This document shows, piece after piece, positions 52,101 through 61,078 of a stretch of 64,000 nt of DNA. The first letter of the stretch is position 1. Each line of letters starts with the position of its first letter. The notes below the pieces were generated by a model. That model was not told the DNA's origin. It searched no databases and was given only the letters and a program-made list of their open reading frames with translations. Source of the DNA: Phytopythium helicoides. Its lineage: Eukaryota; Oomycota; Peronosporomycetes; Pythiales; Pythiaceae. Where the stretch lies: positions 372,001 to 436,000 of the forward strand of contig JANFNE010000009.1 in the NCBI GenBank assembly GCA_024867545.1, in the 5' to 3' direction. The position numbers and the translations under genes were made by a program.

Positions 52101-54072
52101 TGTGGTGGAGGTTCCGTCGGAGGACTCGACGCCTTCGATCTCTGCTTCGGACGAGGACACGACTGTGGTTGTTGCTGAGACGAGCGAGGGCGATGTCCTC
52201 ACTGTGATCGCTCCGGAGGACGTGCCTGCTGGCGTCGACTCGATCCCTGTGGAGGTGCAGAACGACGATGGTGAGCTTGTGACTGTGATCGCGGACGTGG
52301 TGGAGACTCCTTCTGGCGACGAAGTGCTTGTTGTGTCGGACCCGGACACGGGTGCTCAGACTGTGGTGGAGGTTCCGTCGGATATCCCAACCCCGGGTCT
52401 TCGTGGATCTGCTGACCAAGAGGTTGTTCAAGTTCAAGATGAAAATGGTGATTTTGTCTCTGTTGTGGCTGACGTTGTTGAGTCGGACGCGGACAGCAGG
52501 ATTGTTGATATTCCATTCTTGCGAGAAGCCGACGAGACAAAGGTCGACGATATCCCGTACCTACATGAGGCTGATTCTATCCCAAGTGATGACACGGACG
52601 TGATTGCTGCTACGACGACCGACGGCGATGTGGTTCCTGTGATCGTTCCTGAGGATTTGCCTGCTAGCGGTGAGGACGTTGTTGTCCAGGTGCAGAACGA
52701 CGATGGCGACTTCGTTCCTGTGATCGCTGATGTGGTGGAGTCTCCTACTGGCGAGGATGTGTTGGTTGTTGCGGACCCGGACACTGGTGCTCAGACGGTT
52801 GTGGAGATCCCGTCCGATGACTCGACACCCTCGATCGACATTGGCGCTGATTCTATCCCGAGCGATGACACGGACGTGATTGCTGCTACGACGACCGACG
52901 GCGATGTGATTCCTGTGATCGTTCCTGAGGACTTGCCTGCTAGCGGTGAGGACGTTGTTGTCCAGGTGCAGAACGACGATGGCGACTTCGTTCCTGTGAT
53001 CGCTGATGTGGTGGAGTCTCCTACTGGCGAGGATGTGTTGGTTGTTGCGGATCCGGACACTGGTGCTCAGACGGTTGTGGAGATTCCATCGGACTCATCT
53101 ACCGGTTACATTCGCAAGTCATCTGTTGAAATTAACGATGATGAGGTTGTTGAAGTGAAGAATGGTCACGGCGACTTCGTTCCTGTTGTTGCTGACATTG
53201 TCTCGTCGACCGATGACAGCGCTGTTGTCTCGATTCCTGATACTGACGGTGGAGCATTCACGGTGAAGGTTTCGGATAGCCAGGCATCTTCCCCAGGTCT
53301 TCGTGGATCTGATGTGTCGGAGGTTGTTGCAAACTCGGAGATCGCCGCTACGGTACCTGACGAGTCGATTCTCTCTGTTCCAACCAGTGATGGCGACAAT
53401 GTCGATGTGATCGTTCCAGATGTCCCTGCTGTTGACGGTACCGTCGTCATTGAAATCCAGAACGACGAGGGCGAGTATGTTCCCGAACTAGTCGAGGAGA
53501 TCCCGACCAGCGACGGCGCCATCCTTCAAATCCCAGACGGCGAGGGTGGCTTCACCCCGATTGAGGTTCCGAGCTCGCCGATTGAGCTGGAAACCGAAGC
53601 CCCTGTCATCACGGAGGTGTCCACGTCGGAGGGTGAGACCACCATCATTATCCCTGACGTCCCTGCTTTGGACGGTCAGGACGTTGTTCAGGTTGTGACG
53701 GATGATGGAATTGAGACTGTTCTGGTGGACGCGACGACGACTGCGGACGGAAATGAGATCCTCGAGATTCCGACTGGCAACGGTGACTTCGCTACTGTGG
53801 TCGTGACGCCGGAGCCGGCTGAGCTTCCCCCGATGGCGGAACACATGACAAAGGAGCAGTTCAAGGAGAGCATCGCTAACTACTACGCCGACCAGATCCA
53901 GAGCCTCAAGGACGCTGCTGTGCGCGCTGAACTGGAGAAGTCATCGACGGACAAGGCTCAGGCACTCTTGGACTGCATTGAGGAGGCGGCCGAGAAGTTC
54001 GGCTATGACGGCTCCTCGGAGCACTTTACCAGCGCTATCGACTGGGTGGAGCATGTTTGCTGGTCGTCATAA
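49126..54072 (+). CDS. Membrane-anchored EF-hand repeat protein, copy C (9 near-identical repeats)
   Basis: A single-exon 1,648-residue protein. The first 220 residues differ from copy B at only a handful of positions (for example STGQ to GTGQ and EKVKV to EKTIV), with the same anchor helix and EF-hand loop DINKNGIVTQTE. One diverged unit precedes nine 261-bp units (50020-52368). Downstream are about five diverged units; two of them (about 52600-53095) are near-identical to copy B units, while the later ones (53200-53820) look more like copy A (VDVIVPDVPAVDGTVVIEIQ, ILQIPDGEGGFTPIEV). The cap AEHMTKEQFKESI .. KFGYDGSSEHFTSAIDWVEH .. CWSS lacks the GWYGVYEQAP stretch of A and B. The protein is thus a mosaic of B-like and A-like parts. 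Function unknown. Confidence 0.88.
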   Translation: MKTPSNYGSENEETTFIRRVAAPDRRSSRRRQKKRVAIAAATVGLVAASGVVGYASMRSGSAATTETATTASASEETQQLSAQARSSLSIPSFVSELDDPYYPSFSEIDINKNGIVTQTEYLTKLSTHYDDGTGQVADSSLPDDIKDDLVSQLNDLYDTDSACAVAAYKKLKSEKTIVTSDNLDKLYSKLDDCDRATISIPDYLLEKYNTPEVDTTTAAAEAAASTEDTTVVAATTSEGDVLPVVVPEDVPAGADSIVVQVQNNDGDLVPAIADVVETPSGDEVLVVSDPDTGAQTVVEVPSEDSTPSISASDEDTTVVVAETSEGDALTVIAPEEVPAGVDSIPVEVQNDDGELVTVIADVVETPSGDEVLVVSDPDTGAQTVVEVPSEDSTPSISASDEDTTVVVAETSEGDVLTVIAPEEVPAGVDSIPVEVQNDDGELVTVIADVVETPSGDEVLVVSDPDTGAQTVVEVPSEDSTPSISASDEDTTVVVAETSEGDALTVIAPEEVPAGVDSIPVEVQNDDGELVTVIADVVETPSGDEVLVVSDPDTGAQTVVEVPSEDSTPSISASDEDTTVVVAETSEGDALTVIAPEEVPAGVDSIPVEVQNDDGELVTVIADVVETPSGDEVLVVSDPDTGAQTVVEVPSEDSTPSISASDEDTTVVVAETSEGDVLTVIAPEDVPAGVDSIPVEVQNDDGELVTVIADVVETPSGDEVLVVSDPDTGAQTVVEVPSEDSTPSISASDEDTTVVVAETSEGDVLTVIAPEDVPAGVDSIPVEVQNDDGELVTVIADVVETPSGDEVLVVSDPDTGAQTVVEVPSEDSTPSISASDEDTTVVVAETSEGDALTVIAPEEVPAGVDSIPVEVQNDDGELVTVIADVVETPSGDEVLVVSDPDTGAQTVVEVPSEDSTPSISASDEDTTVVVAETSEGDALTVIAPEEVPAGVDSIPVEVQNDDGELVTVIADVVETPSGDEVLVVSDPDTGAQTVVEVPSEDSTPSISASDEDTTVVVAETSEGDVLTVIAPEDVPAGVDSIPVEVQNDDGELVTVIADVVETPSGDEVLVVSDPDTGAQTVVEVPSDIPTPGLRGSADQEVVQVQDENGDFVSVVADVVESDADSRIVDIPFLREADETKVDDIPYLHEADSIPSDDTDVIAATTTDGDVVPVIVPEDLPASGEDVVVQVQNDDGDFVPVIADVVESPTGEDVLVVADPDTGAQTVVEIPSDDSTPSIDIGADSIPSDDTDVIAATTTDGDVIPVIVPEDLPASGEDVVVQVQNDDGDFVPVIADVVESPTGEDVLVVADPDTGAQTVVEIPSDSSTGYIRKSSVEINDDEVVEVKNGHGDFVPVVADIVSSTDDSAVVSIPDTDGGAFTVKVSDSQASSPGLRGSDVSEVVANSEIAATVPDESILSVPTSDGDNVDVIVPDVPAVDGTVVIEIQNDEGEYVPELVEEIPTSDGAILQIPDGEGGFTPIEVPSSPIELETEAPVITEVSTSEGETTIIIPDVPALDGQDVVQVVTDDGIETVLVDATTTADGNEILEIPTGNGDFATVVVTPEPAELPPMAEHMTKEQFKESIANYYADQIQSLKDAAVRAELEKSSTDKAQALLDCIEEAAEKFGYDGSSEHFTSAIDWVEHVCWSS
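50020..52368 (+). repeat. Tandem array of 9 x 261-bp units in copy C
   Basis: Nine units with the same consensus as copy B. Going by GDA/GDV and EEV/EDV, the order is A-E, V-E, A-E, A-E, V-D, V-D, A-E, A-E, V-D. Unit 2 is a hybrid (V with E). The variants also seen in copy B show that both arrays draw on one sequence pool. Confidence 0.97.
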
Positions 54073-54275
54073 GCGCGTCCAGCTTGAAGCAATGCGCGAG
54101 GATGCTAGGAGTCGCGCTCGTGGTAGCACTGAGCGTGCCTCTGTTGCATGTGGTGCATATTTCATTCGAGCGTCTTGGTGCATTGCCATGGATGTGTGGT
54201 GATCGTCAGGCTAGTCGTTGCTGTTCCTAGGCCAATAGGAAATACAACACGCATTATGAACTCACAGATTGCGCT

Positions 54276-55066
54276 TCATGTGCATTTGACACCTGCAACC
54301 CCAAACCCGTGCATCATCACGCCGACTCTAACATGCACAGTGCCTACGAACTCCATTGCTGGAAACCGACTGTTGTCAACAACGGTGTCAACAGAGCTCG
54401 TGCTTGGATCGAAATTTAATATCCGAGCAAGCGAGTCCAGTGTCGATGATGGGCGTTCAGCAACTAGTGGCAACTCCAGCAGCCGCTCGCCTGGTGTCAT
54501 GGGAATCGTAACACTCGCTTGTCCGGCTAAAATCAGCACCAACATCATGTTACGCTCACAATGATGCAAATTGGCGTCAAGCGGCTAGACTTACATGGGA
54601 AGGTTCGCTGGAGACTGTCGATACTCATCAGCTGATGAATGCGACGTGTCAGCCTATCAAACTGCGGCAGTAGATTAGGAAACTAACGCACTTGGAGTTG
54701 AAGGTGAGGCCAGGTGGAAGGGAGGGGTTGTGATCTTGCTGGCTGATTCCACACGAGCTGGAGATCGATTGGATGAGACCACACAGCGTCAAAGGCGTTA
54801 ACCAATTTCCCTGAAGATGCTGCAGTATCGTGAACTTGGGTTCTCCCGGAAGCTTGACCTCTCTCAACCTTCCATTGGCCTCCTCCCGCAGTTTTTCTGT
54901 CTTCATCTCCATTCAACTGCAACCGCCATGAGCAGAAAACACCTGTTGACTTTCGAGAAGGCCCGAGATCGAAGATATCAATCAGCGTCTCGAGCGACAG
55001 CTCGCGTCCCACGTCTCCAAGTTCCGAGGCTCCAATGATCTCAACAGCAACGAAGAGAGAAGGCAT
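54276..55066 (-). CDS. B9D2: B9 domain-containing protein 2 (ciliary transition zone)
   Basis: Four minus-strand exons, 55066-55013, 54949-54692, 54631-54595 and 54526-54276, give 199 residues with matching phases. B9D2 is a subunit of the MKS/B9 complex that forms the diffusion barrier at the base of cilia. Family signs: an N-terminal strand FVAVEIIGAS, then GVFCSWRLQL, the typical VWSHPIDLQLVW followed by WPHLQLQ, a loop ending TIPMTPGE, and the closing GTVHVRVGVMMHGFGVAGVK. The region across exons 2-4 aligns without gaps to remembered human B9D2. The first intron (GTGGGA .. CGAAAG, 63 bp) has a weak acceptor, but removing it gives the family spacing. Its stop is 201 bp from the stop of copy C (convergent). 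Confidence 0.8.
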
Positions 55067-56259
55067 GGCAAGGGCCGAGAATGAACTCTATTGATAGTGG
55101 CACTGGCTTGGAAGTCCTTGAAACGCACACATTTTAGCTGAGATCGATGAAAGGACATTACTACAAGCCACAGAGATCGTGGTCTTTAACCCCTTTGTTC
55201 CCAACGTTGTATCTTACGACATAAGCACATGAACTACAAGCGATAGTCTGTGCATGCCACGCTTGTTTCTCATTAGCATGAAATGCCTGGAACCCAGCAA
55301 GGAACCGAGCGTCGTGAAAATTGTCTTTGGCGGCTCAAAGACGCTGCTGGAATCCTCGGTCGCGTAGAAAGCTTGCTGAGAGCTCATTACCCACAGTTTC
55401 ACAAGTCTTGCACCCTCGCTCTGCCGCTTGCGACCGTTCTTCCATGCAACACAAGTGTCGAGTCCTGGCTGCTCGCATGAACTGGAGGATGGAGTTCATC
55501 TTACTTTGGATTCATTTCGCAAGTAAAAAAGGGAGGGATGCCATGAATGTTTGAGGACTTCAACTTGCACTCTCGGCAAGGGCAAGCCATTCGAGTCCAA
55601 GCGTTCTTCTCTCAGTCGTGAATTTGGAAGATGGAGTCCATCGCCCGCACTCCCCCGACTAGTTCGACCCTGGGCCTCCCAAGCTGCCGGATCCTTCCGA
55701 CAACGACGACAATGATGACCAGGAGCGACACTGTACGTCACGCCTCGACCTCCCAGCTCGCAGCTGCGGCGACGACCGACCTGGGAAGCTCGTTAATCCT
55801 CTTTTCCGCGGCCAGACGACTCGACTTTCCTTGCGCTGTTTCACCAGTTGGAGCAAGGCAGAGTCTTCGAACGCGCCGTGTTGATTCAGTTGGAGTCCCC
55901 CACCAGAGCGCAGACTCACGGAGGATGGCGAAAGCTAACAGGCGACGGGCGTTTAGCCACGGCGCTAGCAAGTAGAAAGCGGCGGAGACGACAGAGACGA
56001 CAGAGCCAGAAGAGACGGCGATGACGAAGGAAATGACGGAGACGATGGAGACGACGGAGTTGAGGGAGACGACGGAGCCGCTGAAGCATTAACCGAGCGA
56101 GTCGTGGGAGGAAACAAACGGGTAGCCTTCACACGCAAACATAGCCAATCTCCTAGCGAGTTAGTATGGGCACCGCGTAGGGAGACACGTTTACACAGGG
56201 GATTTACTTCAATTCGGCTTGGCAAAGAAGACTTCTTATTACTCTGTGATCGATTGCAT
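55067..56259. other. Region with uncertain small open frames
   Basis: About 1.2 kb. Two overlapping candidates compete: 55631-55975 on the plus strand (114 codons, Ser/Thr/Arg-rich, mitochondrial-presequence-like start) and 55971-55738 on the minus strand (77 codons). After its TGA at 55738 the minus frame continues into a hydrophobic run (SLLVIIVVVVG, about 55695-55730) ending at 55612, which would suit a tail-anchored protein if an intron removed the stop, but no clean intron in phase was found. Neither is called as a gene. Confidence 0.35.
55979..56090. repeat. Imperfect GAC/GAG-rich triplet repeat
   Basis: Degenerate repeats of ggagacgac and gacagagac units over about 110 bp, downstream of the SPPL2 gene. 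No coding role is evident. Confidence 0.7.
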
Positions 56260-58521
56260 TCAACTGCTGTTGTGGCCAAGCAGTGGAGCATGATCATGCG
56301 AGTGGCCGATTTCGTTAACTGACCTGCTGTTTCTTCCAGTGGATTGAGGAGCATTCGTTGCTCTCGACCCAGTCAGCAGACCCGACTGCTCGTCGTGGGG
56401 TTCGACTTGACTGCTGGTGCTATGGATCTCTACATGTGTGGTCGAGGCTTCTTCTTCGAGATCAGCACCCGTTTCGTACAAATCGTCTTCGTCGTCGTCG
56501 TCGAGACCTGCACCAGTCCACATGGACCGAAAGTCGCTGCCGTGTTGGCGTGACGCAATGACTAGAGTACCAACAGTTGATGGCACAAGGTACATGAGCG
56601 CAGGCTGACCCATTTCCATGAGTGTAACAGCCACATTGGCCATTGCTAGACCCACGCCGTAGCCGATGCTTGTTTTCCTGAAGTAGTTTGTACCACCGAC
56701 TGTTTTGGGTGCATAGTCGAATCGTAGTGCAAAGGAGAGCACCATTCCAGGGAGGATGATGTCACCAAGTCCCAGCATGCTTTCTCCCTTCAGCCACGTC
56801 AGGATGCGCGGTAGAATGAGCAGCATCGGCATCGGGTCAGGTTCGACGCACGCAGCAATCTCGGTAGGATACCGTTCGCAGTAGTCGATCCCCGGGTAAT
56901 TACGACGTGTGTATGCCGCAGGACCTCCCGTAGCCACATCCTCCATCACACTACGACCGAATACGAGTGGTGAGATGAAGACGAAGAAAATATCGTAGCA
57001 AAAGGCGAGGGAAAGTAGCACAGTAGCCACTTTGAGATTTGGCAGCTGCACTGTCCGAAGGAAGATGAAGCAAAGCACGACGCCCATCACATCTTGCACT
57101 GGCCACCATGTCCGTCGATGCACAAACCAGCCGATCGCGAGCGCTGCGCTCGGCACTAATCCAGCCAGTTCAGCCATCGGCACGGGCTCATCAACAAGAA
57201 AAGACAACGGGAACGGCAGAATCAATTGCCTCGACGCAACGGCCGGAACAAAGGCGTAGAGCGCTGGGGCCATTACAACTTGAGTTAAAGCAGCAGCCCC
57301 AGCAACAGCAAAAAGTCCAGGGACGAGCACGGTGACGCCGGCTTTCACATAAAACAAGATCGTCAGGAAGACACCGGCGAACACGATAAACCCGACGGCA
57401 TGACGAGTATCGAGTTCCCATGTCTCCTCAATTCTATCATCGGAGGATGCAGATGAACGGCGCCGACGGCGATGACGTCCATGTGGTTTGGATTCTTCGT
57501 GTCCACTTGCGTCACCATGTTCTGTGTCTTCATGTTGCTCTTTGCGTCGCTTCCAAGCTCGACGCTCACGGGCGGCTGAATAATAGGCTGCTCCAACTGC
57601 AGTTGCTACTCCAAGAGCCCACAATAAGATTGAAGCAGTATCAAACAGAGGAACTTCGCGCCGGAAAGTACGCATCAACAGCGACGGGTAACTGGATAGT
57701 GCTCGATCAAGCAGGTGTCCATCTCGAACTGTCATGTACACCACCGGGATCGACACATTGGATGACTGGGATCGATTTCCTCCACCCATGATGAGGTAGG
57801 TATCCCACATGCAGCACACCTGGTGTTCGATCCGCTCAGCGGTCTCACGTGTCTTGTCAGTCAGCACACACGTCCCGGATTCACATCGCGGATTCGTGCT
57901 ACAGGAAGCCGAGTCTGTCTTCCATTTGGGCGAATCAAGCTCGGCCACGTATGCTTCACCCCGCGTGCAGTCGAACTCGAATGGCGGGAGCACGATTTGT
58001 TCAAGCTCTGCTGATTCGTTTGAGTGCGCCTTGCGATCATGAATGGCCTCATATATCGACTCTTTAGATCCTCGAATAACAAGTCCCCTTGCTCCCGCGC
58101 TCTCAGCAGCTCTCGCTTTTTGTAGAAAGGAGCAGTTCCCTCGGTCCACCATCACGACCGTGGTCAAGTTCTTCGGCGCCGCCGCCACGTTCCTCCCACT
58201 CGCCTGCAGGTGGCCACTGTGTTGGCTTGTGTGCGTCGAAATCGTCTCCATCGAAGCATCTACTGGAGTAGGAACCGTGTACGGCTCACAGCCGAATCTG
58301 TTGCTCGGATCTTCTTGATGCAGCGAGTACACGTGCTTCCACCTCGAATTGTACTGCTCCGGCAGCGCCACTCCCCATCCAGCTACAGAGCTCGGAGCGC
58401 ACAGTAAATCCGCGAACTGAGGCGCTCCGCCGGGAACTGAGAGCGCTACGACTCCCGTGGGCGTCACCGCGGCCGCGTTGGGGAGCGAAAAGGCCGCAAC
58501 AAGCCACAGACGCCGCAACAT
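56260..58521 (-). CDS. Signal peptide peptidase-like protease (SPPL2 type)
   Basis: A single-exon 753-residue GxGD aspartyl protease that would cleave type II membrane proteins within the membrane. The ATG at 58521 gives a signal peptide (MLRRLWLVAAFSLPNAAAV); the frame is open to 58611 but that extension is not signal-like. A luminal protease-associated (PA) domain follows, with VVMVDRGNCSFLQKARAAE and GARGLVIRG, as in SPPL2a/b. About nine membrane helices come next. Catalytic residues: YD in FCYDIFFVF (D510), GLGD (D587) and the PAL motif QPALMYLVP (640-642). A charged, His/Arg-rich loop (about 360-385) splits the first helices. The C-terminal tail (about residues 660-753) is acidic and Ser-rich. 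SPPL2 usually acts in endosomes or lysosomes. Confidence 0.93.
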   Translation of the reverse strand: MLRRLWLVAAFSLPNAAAVTPTGVVALSVPGGAPQFADLLCAPSSVAGWGVALPEQYNSRWKHVYSLHQEDPSNRFGCEPYTVPTPVDASMETISTHTSQHSGHLQASGRNVAAAPKNLTTVVMVDRGNCSFLQKARAAESAGARGLVIRGSKESIYEAIHDRKAHSNESAELEQIVLPPFEFDCTRGEAYVAELDSPKWKTDSASCSTNPRCESGTCVLTDKTRETAERIEHQVCCMWDTYLIMGGGNRSQSSNVSIPVVYMTVRDGHLLDRALSSYPSLLMRTFRREVPLFDTASILLWALGVATAVGAAYYSAARERRAWKRRKEQHEDTEHGDASGHEESKPHGRHRRRRRSSASSDDRIEETWELDTRHAVGFIVFAGVFLTILFYVKAGVTVLVPGLFAVAGAAALTQVVMAPALYAFVPAVASRQLILPFPLSFLVDEPVPMAELAGLVPSAALAIGWFVHRRTWWPVQDVMGVVLCFIFLRTVQLPNLKVATVLLSLAFCYDIFFVFISPLVFGRSVMEDVATGGPAAYTRRNYPGIDYCERYPTEIAACVEPDPMPMLLILPRILTWLKGESMLGLGDIILPGMVLSFALRFDYAPKTVGGTNYFRKTSIGYGVGLAMANVAVTLMEMGQPALMYLVPSTVGTLVIASRQHGSDFRSMWTGAGLDDDDEDDLYETGADLEEEASTTHVEIHSTSSQVEPHDEQSGLLTGSRATNAPQSTGRNSRSVNEIGHSHDHAPLLGHNSS

Positions 58522-58824
58522 GCGAGCCGTTCGTTCGTTCGTTCGTCTCGTGGGCTGTGCGGAGCCCCAGGAGGCGCAAAATGGCTCGATCGAGAGCTGG
58601 AGAGGCCGCACGCACGCTGGGGACGCTCGATATAGAGCGAGGGCCCTCGCTATTCGTGGAGCGAGCGATCAAGATCGCCTCCCTTGACAAGCTGCCTGGT
58701 GACGCTTGGTGACGATCTCAAAATGGAGAGATTCCGTCGCTGATGTTGACTACCAGATAGTCATAAAGTTATGGGCTTCTCTTCCAGGCATTTTTGAACG
58801 CCTTGACGTTGAAGTGGACAGCAG

Positions 58825-59151
58825 ATGAGAGAAATACATTTCGATCGTGGTCAGCGACAGCTTCTGTGCATTGGCCGTGCACTGCTCAAGAACAGCAAAA
58901 TCGTCGTGCTGGATGAAGCCACTGCCAACGTCGACACAGCGACCGACAGCCTGATACAGGTCACCATTAAGGAAACGTTCGTGAGCAAGACCGTGCTGAT
59001 CATTGCGCACCGCATCAACACCATTATGCATTGCAACAAGATTGCGGTCATGGACGCTGGTCGTGTGGCCGAGTTCGGATCTCCGACCGCTCTCTTGGCG
59101 GAGCCAGACTCGATCTTTGCGTCGTTGGCCAAGCGGTCAGGCCACAAGTGA
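58825..59151 (+). pseudogene. ABCC transporter relic: C-terminal end of nucleotide-binding domain 2
   Basis: The frame encodes about 105 residues equal to the tail of an ABCC (MRP-type) second ATP-binding domain: [17 protein letters not shown] (end of the signature), Walker [14 protein letters not shown]-loop IIAHRINTI, then [16 protein letters not shown] and a natural stop. The Walker A part, the first ABC half and all membrane segments are missing; upstream DNA is unrelated, and the signature Leu-Ser is replaced (FDRGQ). It is best read as a 5'-truncated copy left by a rearrangement, since its end lies 53 bp from the left edge of the inverted duplication. Expression cannot be excluded, but the fragment cannot bind ATP normally. 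Confidence 0.85.
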
Positions 59152-59204
59152 GGCGAGATCTAGGACAAGCAATGTACATTTCGTAGCTCTTCCGTGTATC
59201 TTGA

Positions 59205-60924
59205 TTGACATGACGTAGGAGTGACAAGCATCACAAATTCATTTACCACGACAACTCGCTACAAATGCGAGCTACTCCACCCGCAGCACACCCACGCACC
59301 CACCTACTCTTAGACCTTCGACAAGGTGTCTATCTACCTACTTACACCCTACCTACACCGGGGTCAGCACCTGGTTGTAGCCATCGACCTTGCCGAACTC
59401 GGCGTCCACGTCACGGTCCTTTCCACCAGCGACCGAGCGAGTCTTGCTCGAGTCGAACAGTGCCTCGATGTCCTCGAGCAGCAGTCCCTTGGTCTCGGGA
59501 CACAGGTAGTACACGAATACGCCCGAGACGACGCAGGTGCCGCAGAAGAGGAAGAAGACGCCGTTGATGTTGAGCGAGGGGAAGAGCTTGACGACCCACG
59601 TCATGCAGGTGCCCGTGACCCAGTTGGCCATGGTAGAGAGCGACACGGCCTTGGCGCGCACGTTGAGCGGGAAGATCTCTGCCGGGTAGATCCAGCAGAC
59701 GGGTCCCCAGGAGATGGCGAAGTTGAAGATGAAGAACGAGGTGCCGACGATGATGATGTAGCCCGCCGTCTTGGAGCAGCCCGAGTCGTCCGTGTTGCCA
59801 TCGCAGCCGACCGTGAAGGTGATCCCGGAGAGCACATGGCCCAACACCATGCCGACGGCTCCCAACAGTAGCAGCTGGCGACGTCCGCACGTGTCAACCC
59901 AGCGCATGGCCGGGATGGTGCTGACGAAGTTAACAATCGACAAGATGAGCACCGAGAGGATGCCATCGCCCACGACGTCCTTGAAGATGAGTCCTCCGTA
60001 GGTGAACATGGGGTTGATCCCCGTGGCCTGCTGCAGCACCTGCAGACCCATGGCGATGAGCACGCGCTTGAGGATCAGCGGTTGCAGCAGCTCGCTCCAG
60101 CCGGCGGGCTCACCCTCGGCCGCGATCTGGTCGCCGATCGCCTGCAGCTCGCGGTGTACGTTCTCGGTCTGGCGTAGGCGCTGCAGCTCGACGAGCGCGG
60201 CGTCCTTGCCCTTGTGCTGGTACGTCCATCGCGGACTCTCGGGGACGAAGAAGATGCCGAGCATGACGATGATGGGAGCCGCCATGGCCACGCCGTTCGT
60301 CACGCGCCAGCCGTGTGCGTCGTCCTCGACGATGAGGTTGACGATGTTGGCGAGCAGCAGACCAGTGACGATGGTCATCTGCATGAATCCCGAGAGGAAG
60401 CCGCGCAGCTCCTTGGGAGCCATCTCGGCACCGAAGATGGGCAACGAGAAGGACGAATTGCCGACGCCGACGCCCTGGATGACGCGCGCCACCAGCAGCG
60501 AGCCGTGCGCCTGCGACGCGTTGAAGCAGACCCACGAGGTGCCGATGCAGAAGAGGAAGCCGGCCGTGAAGATGGTCACGCGGCGACCGAACTTGTCTGC
60601 GATGAAGCCTCCGAAGAGCGCGCCGAAGATGCAGCCGATGTTGTACGTCATGTTGTACCAAAGTGTGAAGTCGAGCCAGCGTGTGGGGAGCAGCGCCGAC
60701 GACGCCGTGCAGTTGGCCTCGGTGTGTCCGTACCACCCGATGCAGTAGTCGTTGAGGAAGGACTTCATGACGAGCACGCCTCCAGTGACACCCTGGTCGT
60801 AGCCGAAGAAGAGGCCTCCGAGCGACGCGAAGATGCAGACGATGATGGCGTAGGTGCGTGTTCCTTCGGTTGAGAGGTCATCGTCCTTGTTGTCGTGGTG
60901 GGCGGTGATGGGAGCTCCGCCAGC

Positions 60925-60963
<39 letters not shown>

Positions 60964-61078
60964 GTGTGTGTGGTGTAGGTGGTAGGCTTGGATTTGTTGG
61001 TAGAGCGGAGTAAGGTTGTCTGAGGTGAGCTCGAGTGGGGTAGCTTGAGGCTTGTCCGAGAAGATTGGAAGTGAGCTG
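59205..61078 (-). repeat. Left arm of a 1.87-kb inverted duplication
   Basis: The reverse complement of this arm matches 61589-63458. Coding parts appear identical; the 3' flank of about 145 bp matches apart from about two bases near its outer end; the leader differs by about six substitutions, one single-base indel and one CAA unit (12 here, 11 in the right arm). Spacer 61079-61588. Confidence 0.93.
59353..60927 (-). CDS. Hexose transporter (MFS sugar porter), left copy
   Basis: A 524-residue sugar/proton symporter-like protein of the MFS sugar-porter family, with 12 predicted membrane helices. Signatures: GGLFFGYDQGVTGGV in helix 1, DKFGRR between helices 2 and 3, PESPRW at the end of helix 6, LQQATGINPMFTYGG in helix 7, GRR again (DTCGRRQ), and PETKG after helix 12. 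These are close to the plant/algal STP/HUP hexose transporters, so hexose uptake at the plasma membrane is inferred; the substrate is not proven. The leader has a (CAA)12 run directly before the ATG. The gene is head-to-head with an apparently identical copy at 61736, the starts being 808 bp apart. Confidence 0.93.

Noticed and set aside
41318..52349. A regular series of 84-codon antisense frames spaced 261 bp apart
   Set aside because: They are the same antisense frame repeated once per tandem unit, with a stop in each; shadows of the array.
41331..52368. CRISPR-like array
   Set aside because: The units are coding, contiguous and without spacers, in a eukaryotic context.
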